From Streptococcaceae bacterium (GTDB lineage Bacteria > Bacillota > Bacilli > Lactobacillales > Streptococcaceae), in NCBI GenBank assembly GCA_031254115.1, contig JAIRUZ010000040.1, forward strand, positions 1-53,286: 53,286 bases of DNA, given 5' to 3'. The notes beneath the pieces were generated by a model. The model was given only the letters and a program-made list of their open reading frames with translations. It was not told the DNA's origin and did no database searches. Below are positions 26,478-34,612 of the stretch, piece after piece. Every line of letters begins with the position of its first letter. The first letter of the stretch is position 1. The position numbers and the translations under genes are program-made.

Positions 26478-27238
26478 TAATTTATAGGAGTGAAGCCTGC
26501 ATTTTTGAAGACCGTTTGCGCGGCTTTTGTTTTGAGATAGGCGTTGAAAGCGCGCACGGCAGCTGCGTTTGTGCTGTCAGTCACGGTTGCGGCGACATAG
26601 CGAATCGGCGCGTGGGTGCTGTCAGGGATTTTTTCAGCCACTTTGACGTGCGAATTGCGCAAGGCATCGGTCGCGTAAACAAATCCAGCGTCCGCATTTC
26701 CCGTCGCGACAGCGTTTAGGACTTGCGTCACATCTGAAAATTCCACCAATTTCGCTTGGTTAGTTTCGTAAAGCTTCAACGTTTTCAGGCTTTCAATGGC
26801 ATAATTGCCCGCGGGAACGGCTGATGGCTCACCAAGCGCAATCTTGTCAGCTGACAAAAGCGTTTCGGGCAAGTTGTCAGCGCTGACAGAACGCGTTTTT
26901 GGCACAATCACGACGAGTGAATTGCCAAGAATCGGCGTTGCGCCCGTTACTTTGTCACCCAATTTGTCGGTATCGCTTTGCGAAGCGAGGAAAACGCCAT
27001 CAATCGGCGCGCCTGAAGCCACTTTCTGTCGAATTGCGCCTGAGCCCGCAAAATCAAAACGAAACGTAAGCTCTGGATGTATTTTCTCATAATTTTTTCC
27101 AATCTGCGTGAGCGTTTCTTCGAGCGACGCCGCCGCTGAATAGGTCAATGTCACATGAGAATATGCCGGTTTCGCGCAACTTCCAAGGGTTATGAGCAGA
27201 AACGCAAGCGCGAGAGCGGCGCTGAGCTTTTTAATCAT
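26477..27238 (-). CDS. modA: Molybdate-binding lipoprotein
   Basis: The 253-residue periplasmic-type binding protein starts [21 protein letters not shown]: a lipoprotein signal peptide with Cys21 as the predicted lipidation site. LTYSAAASLEETLTQIG, DFAGSGAIRQKVASGAPIDGVFLAS and LGEPSAVPAGNYAIE are the ModA anion-binding loops. The start at 27238 is chosen because longer starts would put about 27 non-signal residues before it. The frame overlaps the preceding small gene by 8 nt. The palindrome encodes VSAD in a surface stretch. Confidence 0.94.
   Translation of the reverse strand: MIKKLSAALALAFLLITLGSCAKPAYSHVTLTYSAAASLEETLTQIGKNYEKIHPELTFRFDFAGSGAIRQKVASGAPIDGVFLASQSDTDKLGDKVTGATPILGNSLVVIVPKTRSVSADNLPETLLSADKIALGEPSAVPAGNYAIESLKTLKLYETNQAKLVEFSDVTQVLNAVATGNADAGFVYATDALRNSHVKVAEKIPDSTHAPIRYVAATVTDSTNAAAVRAFNAYLKTKAAQTVFKNAGFTPIN
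26844..26857. repeat. Spacing variant of the iterated palindrome
   Basis: TTGTCAGCTGACAA, the same arms as the iterated palindrome but without the central GC, 18 nt from a full copy in modA. Confidence 0.7.
26875..26888. repeat. Iterated palindrome copy 6 (VSAD frame)
   Basis: Perfect TGTCAGCGCTGACA in modA, read as SVSADN. Confidence 0.95.
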
Positions 27239-27470
27239 AATAGCTGGCGCGTTTGAAATCAGCGTCCACAAATCCTTGAAAATAAGCATAATCCGCCCGA
27301 ATCGCGCGTAATTGTGCATCTAATTTGTCAAGTTCGTCGTCACGCTCAAGTGTTCTGATTTCTTGGGCGAGCTCTGAAATCTGATTTTCAAGCAAGGTCG
27401 CTTGGACTTGCAGTGACTCCAGCGCCAGTGAAAGGACCTGCTGCTGCTCGTTTTCAGACATTTTTTTCAT
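27231..27470 (-). CDS. Unknown 79-residue coiled-coil protein in the molybdenum operon
   Basis: I do not recognise a family. The product is acidic, entirely helical in appearance, with a heptad-like pattern ([39 protein letters not shown] in part) and a short aromatic tail ending ASYYD. It has no membrane segment. The ATG at 27470 overlaps the mog stop as ATGA with an AAGGA site 9 nt upstream, so it is a real operon member between mog and modA. A small adaptor or structural role is only a guess. Confidence 0.7.
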   Translation of the reverse strand: MKKMSENEQQQVLSLALESLQVQATLLENQISELAQEIRTLERDDELDKLDAQLRAIRADYAYFQGFVDADFKRASYYD

Positions 27471-27916
27471 TTTCGTCGTTCCTTTATAAGATGTGCCATT
27501 TCGGGCAAAATGAGCTGTTTCATGGCAAGTGTAACTGCGTTTGTTGAACCTGGAAGCGCAAATATGAGACGGTTGTCAGCGTCAAAAAACGCCAAGGCGC
27601 GCGAGGCAAGCGCGTGCGTGCCGATTTCAGCGAACGAGAGCTGCCGAAACAATTCGCCAAAACCTGGAATTTCCGTTGCAATAAGCGGTGCAAGCGCCTC
27701 AAACGTTACGTCGCGCCGCGCGATGCCCGTTCCGCCAGTCGTTATAATCACATCACATGCCGTCAGCTCAGCGAGCATTGCCTGAATGTCTGTCAGCTCG
27801 TCGCGCACGATTTTTCGCGTCAATTCATGTGCTGACAAAAAGTCTGCAATCACTTGTCCTGAGCTGTCAGACGCGACATCACGCGTATCAGAAATCGTCA
27901 AAATTCCGATTTTCAC
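27467..27916 (-). CDS. mog: Molybdopterin adenylyltransferase family protein (Mog/MoaB)
   Basis: The 149-residue protein belongs to the MogA/MoaB family, which adenylates molybdopterin before molybdate insertion by Moe[29 protein letters not shown] and [11 protein letters not shown] are the conserved binding loops. The moeB gene's end overlaps its start by 29 nt. Length matches the short bacterial MoaB type. Confidence 0.92.
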   Translation of the reverse strand: MKIGILTISDTRDVASDSSGQVIADFLSAHELTRKIVRDELTDIQAMLAELTACDVIITTGGTGIARRDVTFEALAPLIATEIPGFGELFRQLSFAEIGTHALASRALAFFDADNRLIFALPGSTNAVTLAMKQLILPEMAHLIKERRK

Positions 27917-28856
27917 CTGTCACCTGCCTCTCTAAAAATCCTGTCGGCTTTTCGTCAAAACCGTAAAATAAAATCCGCCCATTTTTGAAAAGTGTAATTT
28001 CCTTATCAGCAAATTTGGCGCGCGTCGCGAGCCGATTTTCTGTCAGCTGCCATGTGGCGGCAAAATTAACCGATTGGCTGATAAAGCCTTGCCAGACGCC
28101 ACCGCACACTTTTGTCAGCGCTGACAGCGGTTCAAACGACCCACAAACAGGACAATTTTCGCGTTTACCGACAGAGAACGTCGCAACTTCTCCTGTCCAG
28201 TCTATCACGCGCATCTCATCAAATCTGACGGACGCGTCAGCCGTCAAAATGCGAATTGCGAGCGCCGTCTCTAGGCTAGACACCATTTGCACAATCGGCG
28301 CAACAACGCCCAAAGACTCACAATTTGCCTCGAGTTTATAAAGATCTGGAAACGCGCACGCCAGGCACGGGCATTTTTCATCTGCTGAAAACGCCATGAC
28401 CTGCCCCGTTTTCCCAGCTACAGCCGCAAATACCCACGGAATCCGCGACGCAAGGCAATAATCATTGATTTGCTCGCGCACAAGAAAATTATCTGTCGCG
28501 TCCAGCACCAAATCTGGTTTTAGCGTATCAAAATCCAGAGTATCAAAACGGCTGTCAAAAACAGTCATTTCAACCTGTGAATTGATACGCCGCAATTTTT
28601 TGGCCGCCGCCTCAACTTTTTGCTGACCAATATCAGCCTCGTCAAACAGCGTTTGGCGCTGTAAATTCGAGAGTTCCACGCGGTCGAAATCCACCAAAAG
28701 CAGCTGGCCAATACCCGCGCGCACGAGCGTTTCCGCCGTTTGCGTGCCTATCGCGCCGCAGCCAACAAGCAAAACCGTTGCGCGCGCCAATTTTTCCTGA
28801 CCGTCTGTGCCAAGTACCTGAATTTGCCGTTTGTAACGCGCGAAATCTGACGTCAT
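27888..28856 (-). CDS. moeB: Molybdopterin-synthase adenylyltransferase (ThiF/MoeB family)
   Basis: The 322-residue E1-like enzyme adenylates the C-terminal Gly of MoaD. RYKRQIQVLGTDGQEKL, the nucleotide loop LLVGCGAIGTQTAETL, the Arg finger in NLQRQTLFDEADIGQ, and Zn-binding CPCLAC and CPVC pairs are present. No rhodanese domain follows; the C-terminal 60 residues are unusual. The ATG at 28856 is one base after the narK stop; longer in-frame starts overlap narK. The palindrome is read as LSALTK between the second Zn pair and the tail. Confidence 0.92.
   Translation of the reverse strand: MTSDFARYKRQIQVLGTDGQEKLARATVLLVGCGAIGTQTAETLVRAGIGQLLLVDFDRVELSNLQRQTLFDEADIGQQKVEAAAKKLRRINSQVEMTVFDSRFDTLDFDTLKPDLVLDATDNFLVREQINDYCLASRIPWVFAAVAGKTGQVMAFSADEKCPCLACAFPDLYKLEANCESLGVVAPIVQMVSSLETALAIRILTADASVRFDEMRVIDWTGEVATFSVGKRENCPVCGSFEPLSALTKVCGGVWQGFISQSVNFAATWQLTENRLATRAKFADKEITLFKNGRILFYGFDEKPTGFLERQVTGENRNFDDF
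28113..28126. repeat. Iterated palindrome copy 7 (LSALT frame)
   Basis: Perfect TGTCAGCGCTGACA in moeB just after the second zinc Cys pair. Confidence 0.95.
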
Positions 28857-28857
28857 A

Positions 28858-30078
28858 TCAAACACGCGGATTTTCAACGATCGTGTCACTGCCGCGGAAA
28901 AAGACCAGCCAAAGAACAAGGCCGCAAACGACCGCAAAAGCCGCCAGCACGATAAATGAAAGCTTCAAATTGGCGAGCGCAGCCACAACAAATGGATAAA
29001 TGAAGCCGCCAAGCGCACCTATTGCACCGACAAAGCCCGTCACCGAGCCCGTATTTGATTTTGAAACATAGGGCACCATTTTGAAAACAACGCCGTTACC
29101 AATGCCCGCAAAAACCGCAAGAATCAGGATTGCCGCCATCAACACAGCAAAGTTTTGATTGCCAAACGCCATAACGACAAGCAACAAAAGCATACCGGCA
29201 AAAACGAGCCCAAGCATTTTTTTCGGCAAGATTTTATCGGCCAGAAAGCCGCCAAGCGGACGAAAAAGCGTGGCAATACCCGAAAATGCAGCCGCCCAAA
29301 GACCCGCTACAACAAGCACGCGCGCAGGATTCGTCGCAATAACAAAACCATTGATATTTCCTTTGCCAATCAGTGTGGGAATGAGATTGCCAAACGCCAT
29401 AAACGAGCCAAAAGTCAGCATGTAAAAAAGCGAGAGATACCACGTGTCCTTTTCTTTTGCGACTGAAAGGGCTTGCGCGAGCGTTTTATTTTTGTCCGTC
29501 GGCATTTCCTTTGTCAAAAGCGCGAAAAGCACGGTAAATACGACAATCAGGACAATCAAGAATGTGTACGCTTTTTGAATGTCTTTATTTGCACCGATAA
29601 TCGTTGGCAAAATCAGTGCTGAGACAGCGTTTCCGAAATTTCCCATGCCCGCAATGCCAAGGACGAGGCCTTGTTTTTCTTTTGGGAACCAGACCGACAC
29701 ATAGCTGATTGCGACCGCAAAAGATGTGCCCGCCATGCCCAAAAGCAACGCCACCCAAATCATCACGCTGTAATTCGTAACGTGCGGAATGATGAATAGC
29801 GGAATCAGCGTGAAAATCATGAGACCGATGAAGACTTTTTTTCCACCGATTCGGTCGGACAAAATGCCCATTGGAATGCGCATGATGGCGCCGAGTAACA
29901 CCGGAATTGCGACCAGCATTTTTTGTGCGCCAGAACCTACGGTAAATCCTAATTTTGGCGCAAAGGCAGCTGCAAGCGGTGCAATTGAGCTCCACGCCAT
30001 AAAGCTGACAAGCATTGCCAGCGTCCCCATAATCAGCGCCATCGTTGCGGCGTATTTTTGATTTTTAATCGTTTCCAT
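28858..30078 (-). CDS. narK: Nitrate/nitrite transporter (MFS)
   Basis: The 406-residue transporter has 12 membrane helices and NarK-family signatures: MAWSSIAPLAAAFAPKLGF near the N-terminus, RIPMGILSDRIGGKKVF in loop 2-3, GMAGTSFAVAISYVSVWFPKEKQGLVLGIAGMGNFG (in part) and LFRPLGGFLADKI in the second half. It imports nitrate or exchanges it for nitrite. It is preceded by AGGAG and lies between the unknown 199-residue gene and moeB in the Moco operon rather than next to narG. Confidence 0.95.
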   Translation of the reverse strand: METIKNQKYAATMALIMGTLAMLVSFMAWSSIAPLAAAFAPKLGFTVGSGAQKMLVAIPVLLGAIMRIPMGILSDRIGGKKVFIGLMIFTLIPLFIIPHVTNYSVMIWVALLLGMAGTSFAVAISYVSVWFPKEKQGLVLGIAGMGNFGNAVSALILPTIIGANKDIQKAYTFLIVLIVVFTVLFALLTKEMPTDKNKTLAQALSVAKEKDTWYLSLFYMLTFGSFMAFGNLIPTLIGKGNINGFVIATNPARVLVVAGLWAAAFSGIATLFRPLGGFLADKILPKKMLGLVFAGMLLLLVVMAFGNQNFAVLMAAILILAVFAGIGNGVVFKMVPYVSKSNTGSVTGFVGAIGALGGFIYPFVVAALANLKLSFIVLAAFAVVCGLVLWLVFFRGSDTIVENPRV

Positions 30079-30117
30079 CCGATTTCTCCTATAAAATTAT
30101 TTCCTATTTTTTAAAAT

Positions 30118-30717
30118 TTAATTCACAAAGCCTTGCGCACCCTCATTTTCGAGTGTTTTATCAATGAGAGCCAGAAGTCCGTGCAGCCAGTCGTGCAAAT
30201 CGGCCACGCGTTTCAGATAGCCGAGCGTTTGATGCTTGAGCGTGCGCACAAAATTCGCCGTGCGCTCTTTGTCAGCTGACGCGTCAAAACTCACTTTCAC
30301 AGCGCTTCTGCGCGCGATTGAAAAGCCTTTTTTGAGGTCTTCTTCTTCAAAATTTCCAAAGAAAAAGTCAAGCTGATCGTGCAATTTGATGAGTTTATTT
30401 TGCATGAAAAGCAGCATCGGCAGCAAGTCGTCAGGCGTTTTTTCGTCAGCTGAATTCAAGCGTTTGACCGCGCCTGATAGCGTGCCGCGCGTGAATTCGC
30501 TCATCATTTCGCTCTGAAGTTGCACGACATTGAAAACTTTGACGAGATTGTCAAGATTCGCAATGAGATCCGCTTTTTCTGGCGTTTCAGCGGCAGCTGA
30601 CAGAAGATTTGCGACTTCTGTTTCCTCTTCGAGTTGCTGATTTTCTCCAGCAAACATCTGCGCGAAAAGCGTTTCAAATTGTGCCGCTTGCGCTAAAAAT
30701 TCTTCTTTAAATGCCAT
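30118..30717 (-). CDS. Uncharacterised helical protein in the Moco operon, paralogue of 1656-2264
   Basis: The 199-residue product has no recognised domain, signal or membrane helix. It shares FKEEFLAQ, an LVKVFNVVQLQSEMMSEF segment and LHDQLDFFFGNFEEEDLKKG with the protein at 1656-2264. Its ATG directly follows the moaA stop and has AGGAGG 4 nt upstream, so it is firmly part of the operon between moaA and narK. Because it is co-expressed with cofactor and nitrate genes, a chaperone for a molybdoenzyme or a sensor-like binding protein is possible, but no residue evidence supports either. The spacing variant GTCAGCTGAC occurs at 30271-30280. Confidence 0.75.
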   Translation of the reverse strand: MAFKEEFLAQAAQFETLFAQMFAGENQQLEEETEVANLLSAAAETPEKADLIANLDNLVKVFNVVQLQSEMMSEFTRGTLSGAVKRLNSADEKTPDDLLPMLLFMQNKLIKLHDQLDFFFGNFEEEDLKKGFSIARRSAVKVSFDASADKERTANFVRTLKHQTLGYLKRVADLHDWLHGLLALIDKTLENEGAQGFVN

Positions 30718-31728
30718 TTATCCTCCTATTTGGCTCATGTGCCGCCACGTGGGCAGCTGATAGCTATTTTTTTCATTTTCTGTGAGCGCCATTTCGTGAT
30801 TTTCTGGTTTTCCAGAAAGCGCGTGCTCAATTTTTTCGGAAAACGCGTCAAAGTCGAAAATGCTTGCGCGAATATTTTCCTCGTCATTCCAGTAAAGGCA
30901 AGCCTTGATTGCACCATCAGCCGTCACGCGCAGACGATTGCAACTGGCGCAAAAATTGCACGACACGGGATGAATCAGCCCAAAACTGCCTTTTGCGCCC
31001 ACAATTTTGTAGTTTTCGCTGGGCCCATTGCCCGAAAAATCAAGCGGTGAAAAAGCGCGCGCCAGTTTATTTGCTTCTTCAAAAACAAGCGATTCGAGCG
31101 ATTGGTAAGCGTTTTGCCACATCGTCTTGTCGCGCGAGCTCGCGTCGTGGCCAATCGGCATGAATTCGATAAAGCGGACATTGACAGGATTTTCGATGCT
31201 GTATTTCAGGAAATCCGCGATTTCGGTGTCATTTTGCCCTTTGATGACGACGACGTTGAGCTTGATGACAAAGGGAAATTGGCTTGCCGCCTCAATGCCG
31301 CGCAAAACCTCTGAAAGCGCGCCACCGCGCGTAATTTCGCGGTATTTTGTTGCGTCAAATGTATCCAAAGAAATGTTCAAACGTTTGAGCCCCGCTTGCC
31401 ACAGCGCCTCAGCATTTCGTGCCAGCGCAAGTCCATTTGTCGTAAGCGCAATATCCTCAATGCCATCAATGGCTGAAATCCCCGCGATAATCGCACAAAT
31501 ATCGCGCCGCATCAGCGGTTCGCCACCTGTCAGCCGGATTTTCGTCACGCCAAGCCGCGCAAAATTTCGCGCCAGCTGAATAATTTCCTCGGTCGAGAGC
31601 AGCGTTTTGTCGTCAAAAAAATCCAGCCCTTCCTCCGGCATGCAGTACACACAGCGCAGCGAGCACTTGTCCGTCACCGAAATTCGCACATAATCGTGCA
31701 CGCGATTCAACTTATCTCGCAAGAACAT
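30718..31728 (-). CDS. moaA: GTP 3',8-cyclase (radical SAM)
   Basis: The 336-residue enzyme performs the first step of molybdenum cofactor synthesis. The N-terminal radical-SAM cluster CSLRCVYCMPE, LTGGEPLMR, the C-terminal second 4Fe-4S cluster CNFCASCNRLRVT ... KACL and the terminal Gly-Gly are intact. The start is MFLRDKLNRV with AGGAG upstream; a longer in-frame start overlaps the ribosome binding site. Confidence 0.96.
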   Translation of the reverse strand: MFLRDKLNRVHDYVRISVTDKCSLRCVYCMPEEGLDFFDDKTLLSTEEIIQLARNFARLGVTKIRLTGGEPLMRRDICAIIAGISAIDGIEDIALTTNGLALARNAEALWQAGLKRLNISLDTFDATKYREITRGGALSEVLRGIEAASQFPFVIKLNVVVIKGQNDTEIADFLKYSIENPVNVRFIEFMPIGHDASSRDKTMWQNAYQSLESLVFEEANKLARAFSPLDFSGNGPSENYKIVGAKGSFGLIHPVSCNFCASCNRLRVTADGAIKACLYWNDEENIRASIFDFDAFSEKIEHALSGKPENHEMALTENEKNSYQLPTWRHMSQIGG

Positions 31729-31750
31729 TTTTTCTCCTTTCGGCAATCAT

Positions 31751-31993
31751 TTACCCGCCACTTACTGGTGGAATAAGGGCAATTTCGAGGTCGGGGCGAT
31801 TTTTGACGTGCGTGTCAAACACATACGCCCGCTCAATCGCAACATTGCACGTGGCCAAAAGATCTTTTTGTAGCGGAAAAGCTTCTGTCAGCGCTGACAG
31901 AACCACGTCTCGGTTGAGCGTTTCTGGAAGCGCGAGCGCCACTTCATCGCCAAGCACTTCAGACAAATAAGCAAAACATTTGACAGTATTCAT
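31751..31993 (-). CDS. moaD: Molybdopterin synthase sulfur carrier subunit
   Basis: The 80-residue ubiquitin-like protein ends in PPVSGG, the C-terminal Gly-Gly that becomes the thiocarboxylate. It overlaps the moaE stop as ATGA and has AGGTGGGG upstream. The iterated palindrome is read as VLSALTEAF in the middle, so even an 80-codon gene carries one. Confidence 0.93.
   Translation of the reverse strand: MNTVKCFAYLSEVLGDEVALALPETLNRDVVLSALTEAFPLQKDLLATCNVAIERAYVFDTHVKNRPDLEIALIPPVSGG
31886..31899. repeat. Iterated palindrome copy 8 (LSALT frame)
   Basis: Perfect TGTCAGCGCTGACA inside the 243-bp moaD gene. Confidence 0.95.
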
Positions 31994-32406
31994 TTTCCCC
32001 ACCTTTCGCTCTCTTCGTCGGTTTCCTTTTTCCAAATCGGTACCGTTTCTTTCAGCCCATCAATCAGCTGCTGGCAAGCGGTAAGCGCCTCTTTTCGGTG
32101 CGCACTTGCCACGCCAATAAAAACCGCAATGTCCGTTGGGCGAAGCGTCGCAAGCGAATGCACGATAATGACCTGACAGCCGGCCGCTTCAACAGGCGCG
32201 GCAAGCTTTGCAAGCTCCGCGCGCGCCATTTCCTCATAAGCCGTGTACGTGATAAAATCCGTGTGCGCGCGCGCGCCGCCTGCACTCTCTGTCCATTCGC
32301 GAATCGTGCCAACAAACGTTGCAATAGCGCCGAAGTTCGGATTTCTAAGCTTATTGGTTAGCGCCCCCACGTCAATCGGCGCACGTGTCAATTCAATCTG
32401 CGCCAT
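31990..32406 (-). CDS. moaE: Molybdopterin synthase catalytic subunit
   Basis: The 138-residue protein has the MoaE core: [57 protein letters not shown] and the C-terminal catalytic [10 protein letters not shown]. It receives sulfur from MoaD and converts cyclic pyranopterin monophosphate to molybdopterin. The ATG overlaps the 3' end of moaC by 14 nt. Confidence 0.95.
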   Translation of the reverse strand: MAQIELTRAPIDVGALTNKLRNPNFGAIATFVGTIREWTESAGGARAHTDFITYTAYEEMARAELAKLAAPVEAAGCQVIIVHSLATLRPTDIAVFIGVASAHRKEALTACQQLIDGLKETVPIWKKETDEESERWGK

Positions 32407-32875
32407 AAACAAACGTTCCTGATTTTCCACCCGATTTTTCAAGCACGTGGCACTCTGTTAGTGTCATGCTGCGGTCAATCGCTTTACACATATCGTAAAC
32501 GGTCAGCGCCGCCACTTGCACTGCGCACAGCGCTTCCATTTCCACGCCCGTGCGTTCGCGTGTTTTTACAGTCGCCGTGAGCGTCAGCGTGTCGACGCCA
32601 TTATCCACAAAAATTATGTCAATACCTGTCAGCGCAAGCAAATGGCACATTGGAATCAGCTCGCTCGTGCGCTTCGCGGCCATGATGCCAGCCGTTTGCG
32701 CGACTGCAAGAACATCGCCTTTTTCGATGCCGCCCGATTTGATACGGGCAAGCGTTTCAGGTTGCATAACAAGCGTGCTCGTTGCCTTCGCCACACGATT
32801 TGTCGGCATCTTCTCAGACACATCGACCATTTTTGCGCGGCCTTGCGCGTTGATATGGGTCAATTTTCCAGCCAT
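32393..32875 (-). CDS. moaC: Cyclic pyranopterin monophosphate synthase
   Basis: The 160-residue protein has [19 protein letters not shown] at the N-terminus, [11 protein letters not shown]-like [12 protein letters not shown], and the catalytic [26 protein letters not shown] region. It completes the MoaA reaction. The ATG at 32875 has AGGAG 11 nt upstream; a GTG four codons earlier is too near the same site. The start lies inside the end of mobB. Confidence 0.94.
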   Translation of the reverse strand: MAGKLTHINAQGRAKMVDVSEKMPTNRVAKATSTLVMQPETLARIKSGGIEKGDVLAVAQTAGIMAAKRTSELIPMCHLLALTGIDIIFVDNGVDTLTLTATVKTRERTGVEMEALCAVQVAALTVYDMCKAIDRSMTLTECHVLEKSGGKSGTFVYGAD

Positions 32876-33321
32876 TTTTTCAGCCACTCCTTTCGCTTTT
32901 CCGTCGTCGTCAAATCCGTGCCACGTCCAATTTCAAAAATACTGCCAAAGGTGCCATTTCCTATCTGATCTTTTATTTCGCCTATTTTCAGCAGCTGCAA
33001 GCGTGGAAATTCAGCGCTGCGAAAGCCTTCAATCAGCACCAAATCCGTGTCAGCGCTGACAAAATCAGAAAGAATCTCATCAATCTCGACAGGCGCGCTT
33101 TTGTGATACAAAAAACTGTCAGCCGTCGCAAGACTCACCTCCCGCGCGCCTGCCGCCGCAAATTTGAAGCTGTCAGTCTCGGGCGTGTCCATGACGACAG
33201 AGTGGCTCGAATGCTTGATCGCCGCCACACTGAGCCCGATTTCGCGCGCCGACGTGATAAAATCAACCACACACGTCGTTTTTCCTGATTTTTTAGTGCC
33301 TACAATCTGCAAAATTTTCAT
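32860..33321 (-). CDS. mobB: Molybdopterin-guanine dinucleotide biosynthesis adaptor MobB
   Basis: The 153-residue P-loop protein starts [21 protein letters not shown] with the Walker A motif and assists MobA in attaching GMP to the cofactor. The ATG overlaps the moeA stop as ATGA; upstream in-frame starts would lie inside moeA. The palindrome is read as [13 protein letters not shown] immediately before the conserved VLIEGF segment. Confidence 0.92.
   Translation of the reverse strand: MKILQIVGTKKSGKTTCVVDFITSAREIGLSVAAIKHSSHSVVMDTPETDSFKFAAAGAREVSLATADSFLYHKSAPVEIDEILSDFVSADTDLVLIEGFRSAEFPRLQLLKIGEIKDQIGNGTFGSIFEIGRGTDLTTTEKRKEWLKKWLEN
33048..33061. repeat. Iterated palindrome copy 9 (VSAD frame)
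   Basis: Perfect TGTCAGCGCTGACA in mobB. Confidence 0.95.
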
Positions 33322-34508
33322 GGCAGCCGCCAAATTTTTACAGATCCGCCTGCACTTACTGACGTTCCGTACGGAATTTGATAGAAACAATTGGCCTGAT
33401 ACAGGCTTGCAAGCTCGCTTGATTGGCCGTGTCCATCCAGCGTGACTGTACCGCAAGCGTCCAGAACCCCGTGAAGATACCTGTCAAACTCATTTTTTTT
33501 CGTGTAAGCATGCGCCAAAATCGCCTTGCCTTCTTCAGCTGCCGTTTCACGCCCCTGAAAGCGCTGAATCAGCGGCTCAACAAAAAACCAAAAGCCTGTA
33601 AAACACGCCGACGGATTGCCAGATAATGCAACCACAGGCGTTTCATTCATCACAAATGCGGTCGTGGGACTTCCTGGGCGCATCGCAAGTTTATTGAATA
33701 AAAACGTCTGCTCCTTGGCCACGCGCGCGACAAAGTCAAAATCGCCAACCGACACGCCGCCCGTCGTGACGACCAAATCGTTTTCCTTTGTCAGCCGCCT
33801 AAACAGCGCGCGTGTCGCGTCCAGATCATCTGTCAGCTCATATTCGCCAGTCACTATGCCGCCATTTTCCGAAATCAAACCAGCAAGCAAGGGGCCGTTG
33901 GAATTATAAACCGTGCCCGTTTCAGGCGTTGCCGCACGAGAGAGCTCGGAGCCCGTCGCAACCACCGCGACACGCGGCTTTTTATAAACCGTGACTTCGT
34001 TAATACCAAATGCGCACAAAACCGAAATTGCGCCCGCGTTGAGCCGCGTACCCACGCTTAAAACGTTTTCTTTCGCTTTGATTTCTTCCCCAATTTCAGA
34101 AATATTGGACTTTGCGCTGCCGTTTAAAATCCGCACGCGGCTAGCAGACAGATTTTCCGTCTCTTCAAGCATCACGACAGCCGCCACGTCATCTGGCACT
34201 TTTGCGCCCGTCATGATACGCACGCATTCGCCAGGTTGAAGCGTTTTATCTAATGTCGCGCCTGCGCCGAGCGTTTCCATCACCTGAAACTCCCGTGGAA
34301 AATTCTTATTGTCGCACGCCAAAATCCCAAATCCATCGTAGCCGCTGCGCCTAAACGCCGGGATTGGAAATGGCGCAAAAACGTTTTCAGCAAGCACAAA
34401 ACCATGCGCAGAACGAGCTGATTTCAGCTCCGTTTTCGGCCAAACGGAAAGCTCCGCAAGCAGGCGCTGCGCCTCTTTAAGGGAAATTGCTTCTCTGTTT
34501 AAAAACAT
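33318..34508 (-). CDS. moeA: Molybdopterin molybdenumtransferase
   Basis: The 396-residue enzyme inserts molybdate into adenylated molybdopterin. The N-terminal PVAxFRRSGYDGFG version of the usual SAMDGYA motif, PGECVRIMTGAKVPDDVAAVVM, TTGGVSVGDFDFV and ALSGNPSACF are visible. It heads the 13-gene operon. The start at 34508 is fixed by an extended -10 box 6 nt upstream; an in-frame ATG at 34550 would lie upstream of this promoter. Confidence 0.94.
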   Translation of the reverse strand: MFLNREAISLKEAQRLLAELSVWPKTELKSARSAHGFVLAENVFAPFPIPAFRRSGYDGFGILACDNKNFPREFQVMETLGAGATLDKTLQPGECVRIMTGAKVPDDVAAVVMLEETENLSASRVRILNGSAKSNISEIGEEIKAKENVLSVGTRLNAGAISVLCAFGINEVTVYKKPRVAVVATGSELSRAATPETGTVYNSNGPLLAGLISENGGIVTGEYELTDDLDATRALFRRLTKENDLVVTTGGVSVGDFDFVARVAKEQTFLFNKLAMRPGSPTTAFVMNETPVVALSGNPSACFTGFWFFVEPLIQRFQGRETAAEEGKAILAHAYTKKNEFDRYLHGVLDACGTVTLDGHGQSSELASLYQANCFYQIPYGTSVSAGGSVKIWRLP

Positions 34509-34523
34509 GCTTTCATTATACCA
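34509..34523 (-). promoter_or_regulatory. Leaderless extended -10 promoter of the Moco operon
   Basis: TGGTATAAT (complement of 34515-34523), then GAAAGC, then ATG at 34508. Confidence 0.78.
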
Positions 34524-34534
34524 CTTCATACTTA

Positions 34535-34567
34535 AAAAGATAGGCAACAAACTGTCGTCTATCTTTT
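34535..34567. promoter_or_regulatory. Inverted repeat between moeA and mobA
   Basis: AAAAGATAG (34535-34543) and CTATCTTTT (34559-34567) form a perfect 9-bp inverted repeat with a 15-nt centre, placed between two divergent promoters where a terminator is not needed. It may be an operator for both; I cannot name a regulator. Confidence 0.45.
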
Positions 34568-34597
34568 ACATTTTTCACGCTGAATTAGGCAAACTTG

Positions 34598-34612
34598 TGC
34601 TACAATACAGGC
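34598..34612 (+). promoter_or_regulatory. Leaderless extended -10 promoter of mobA
   Basis: TGCTACAAT (34598-34606), then ACAGGC, then ATG at 34613. Confidence 0.78.

Noticed and set aside
26844-26888. Palindromes in modA as an operator for the mod genes
   Set aside because: They lie inside the gene and the same motif occurs in many unrelated genes, so a local operator role is unlikely.
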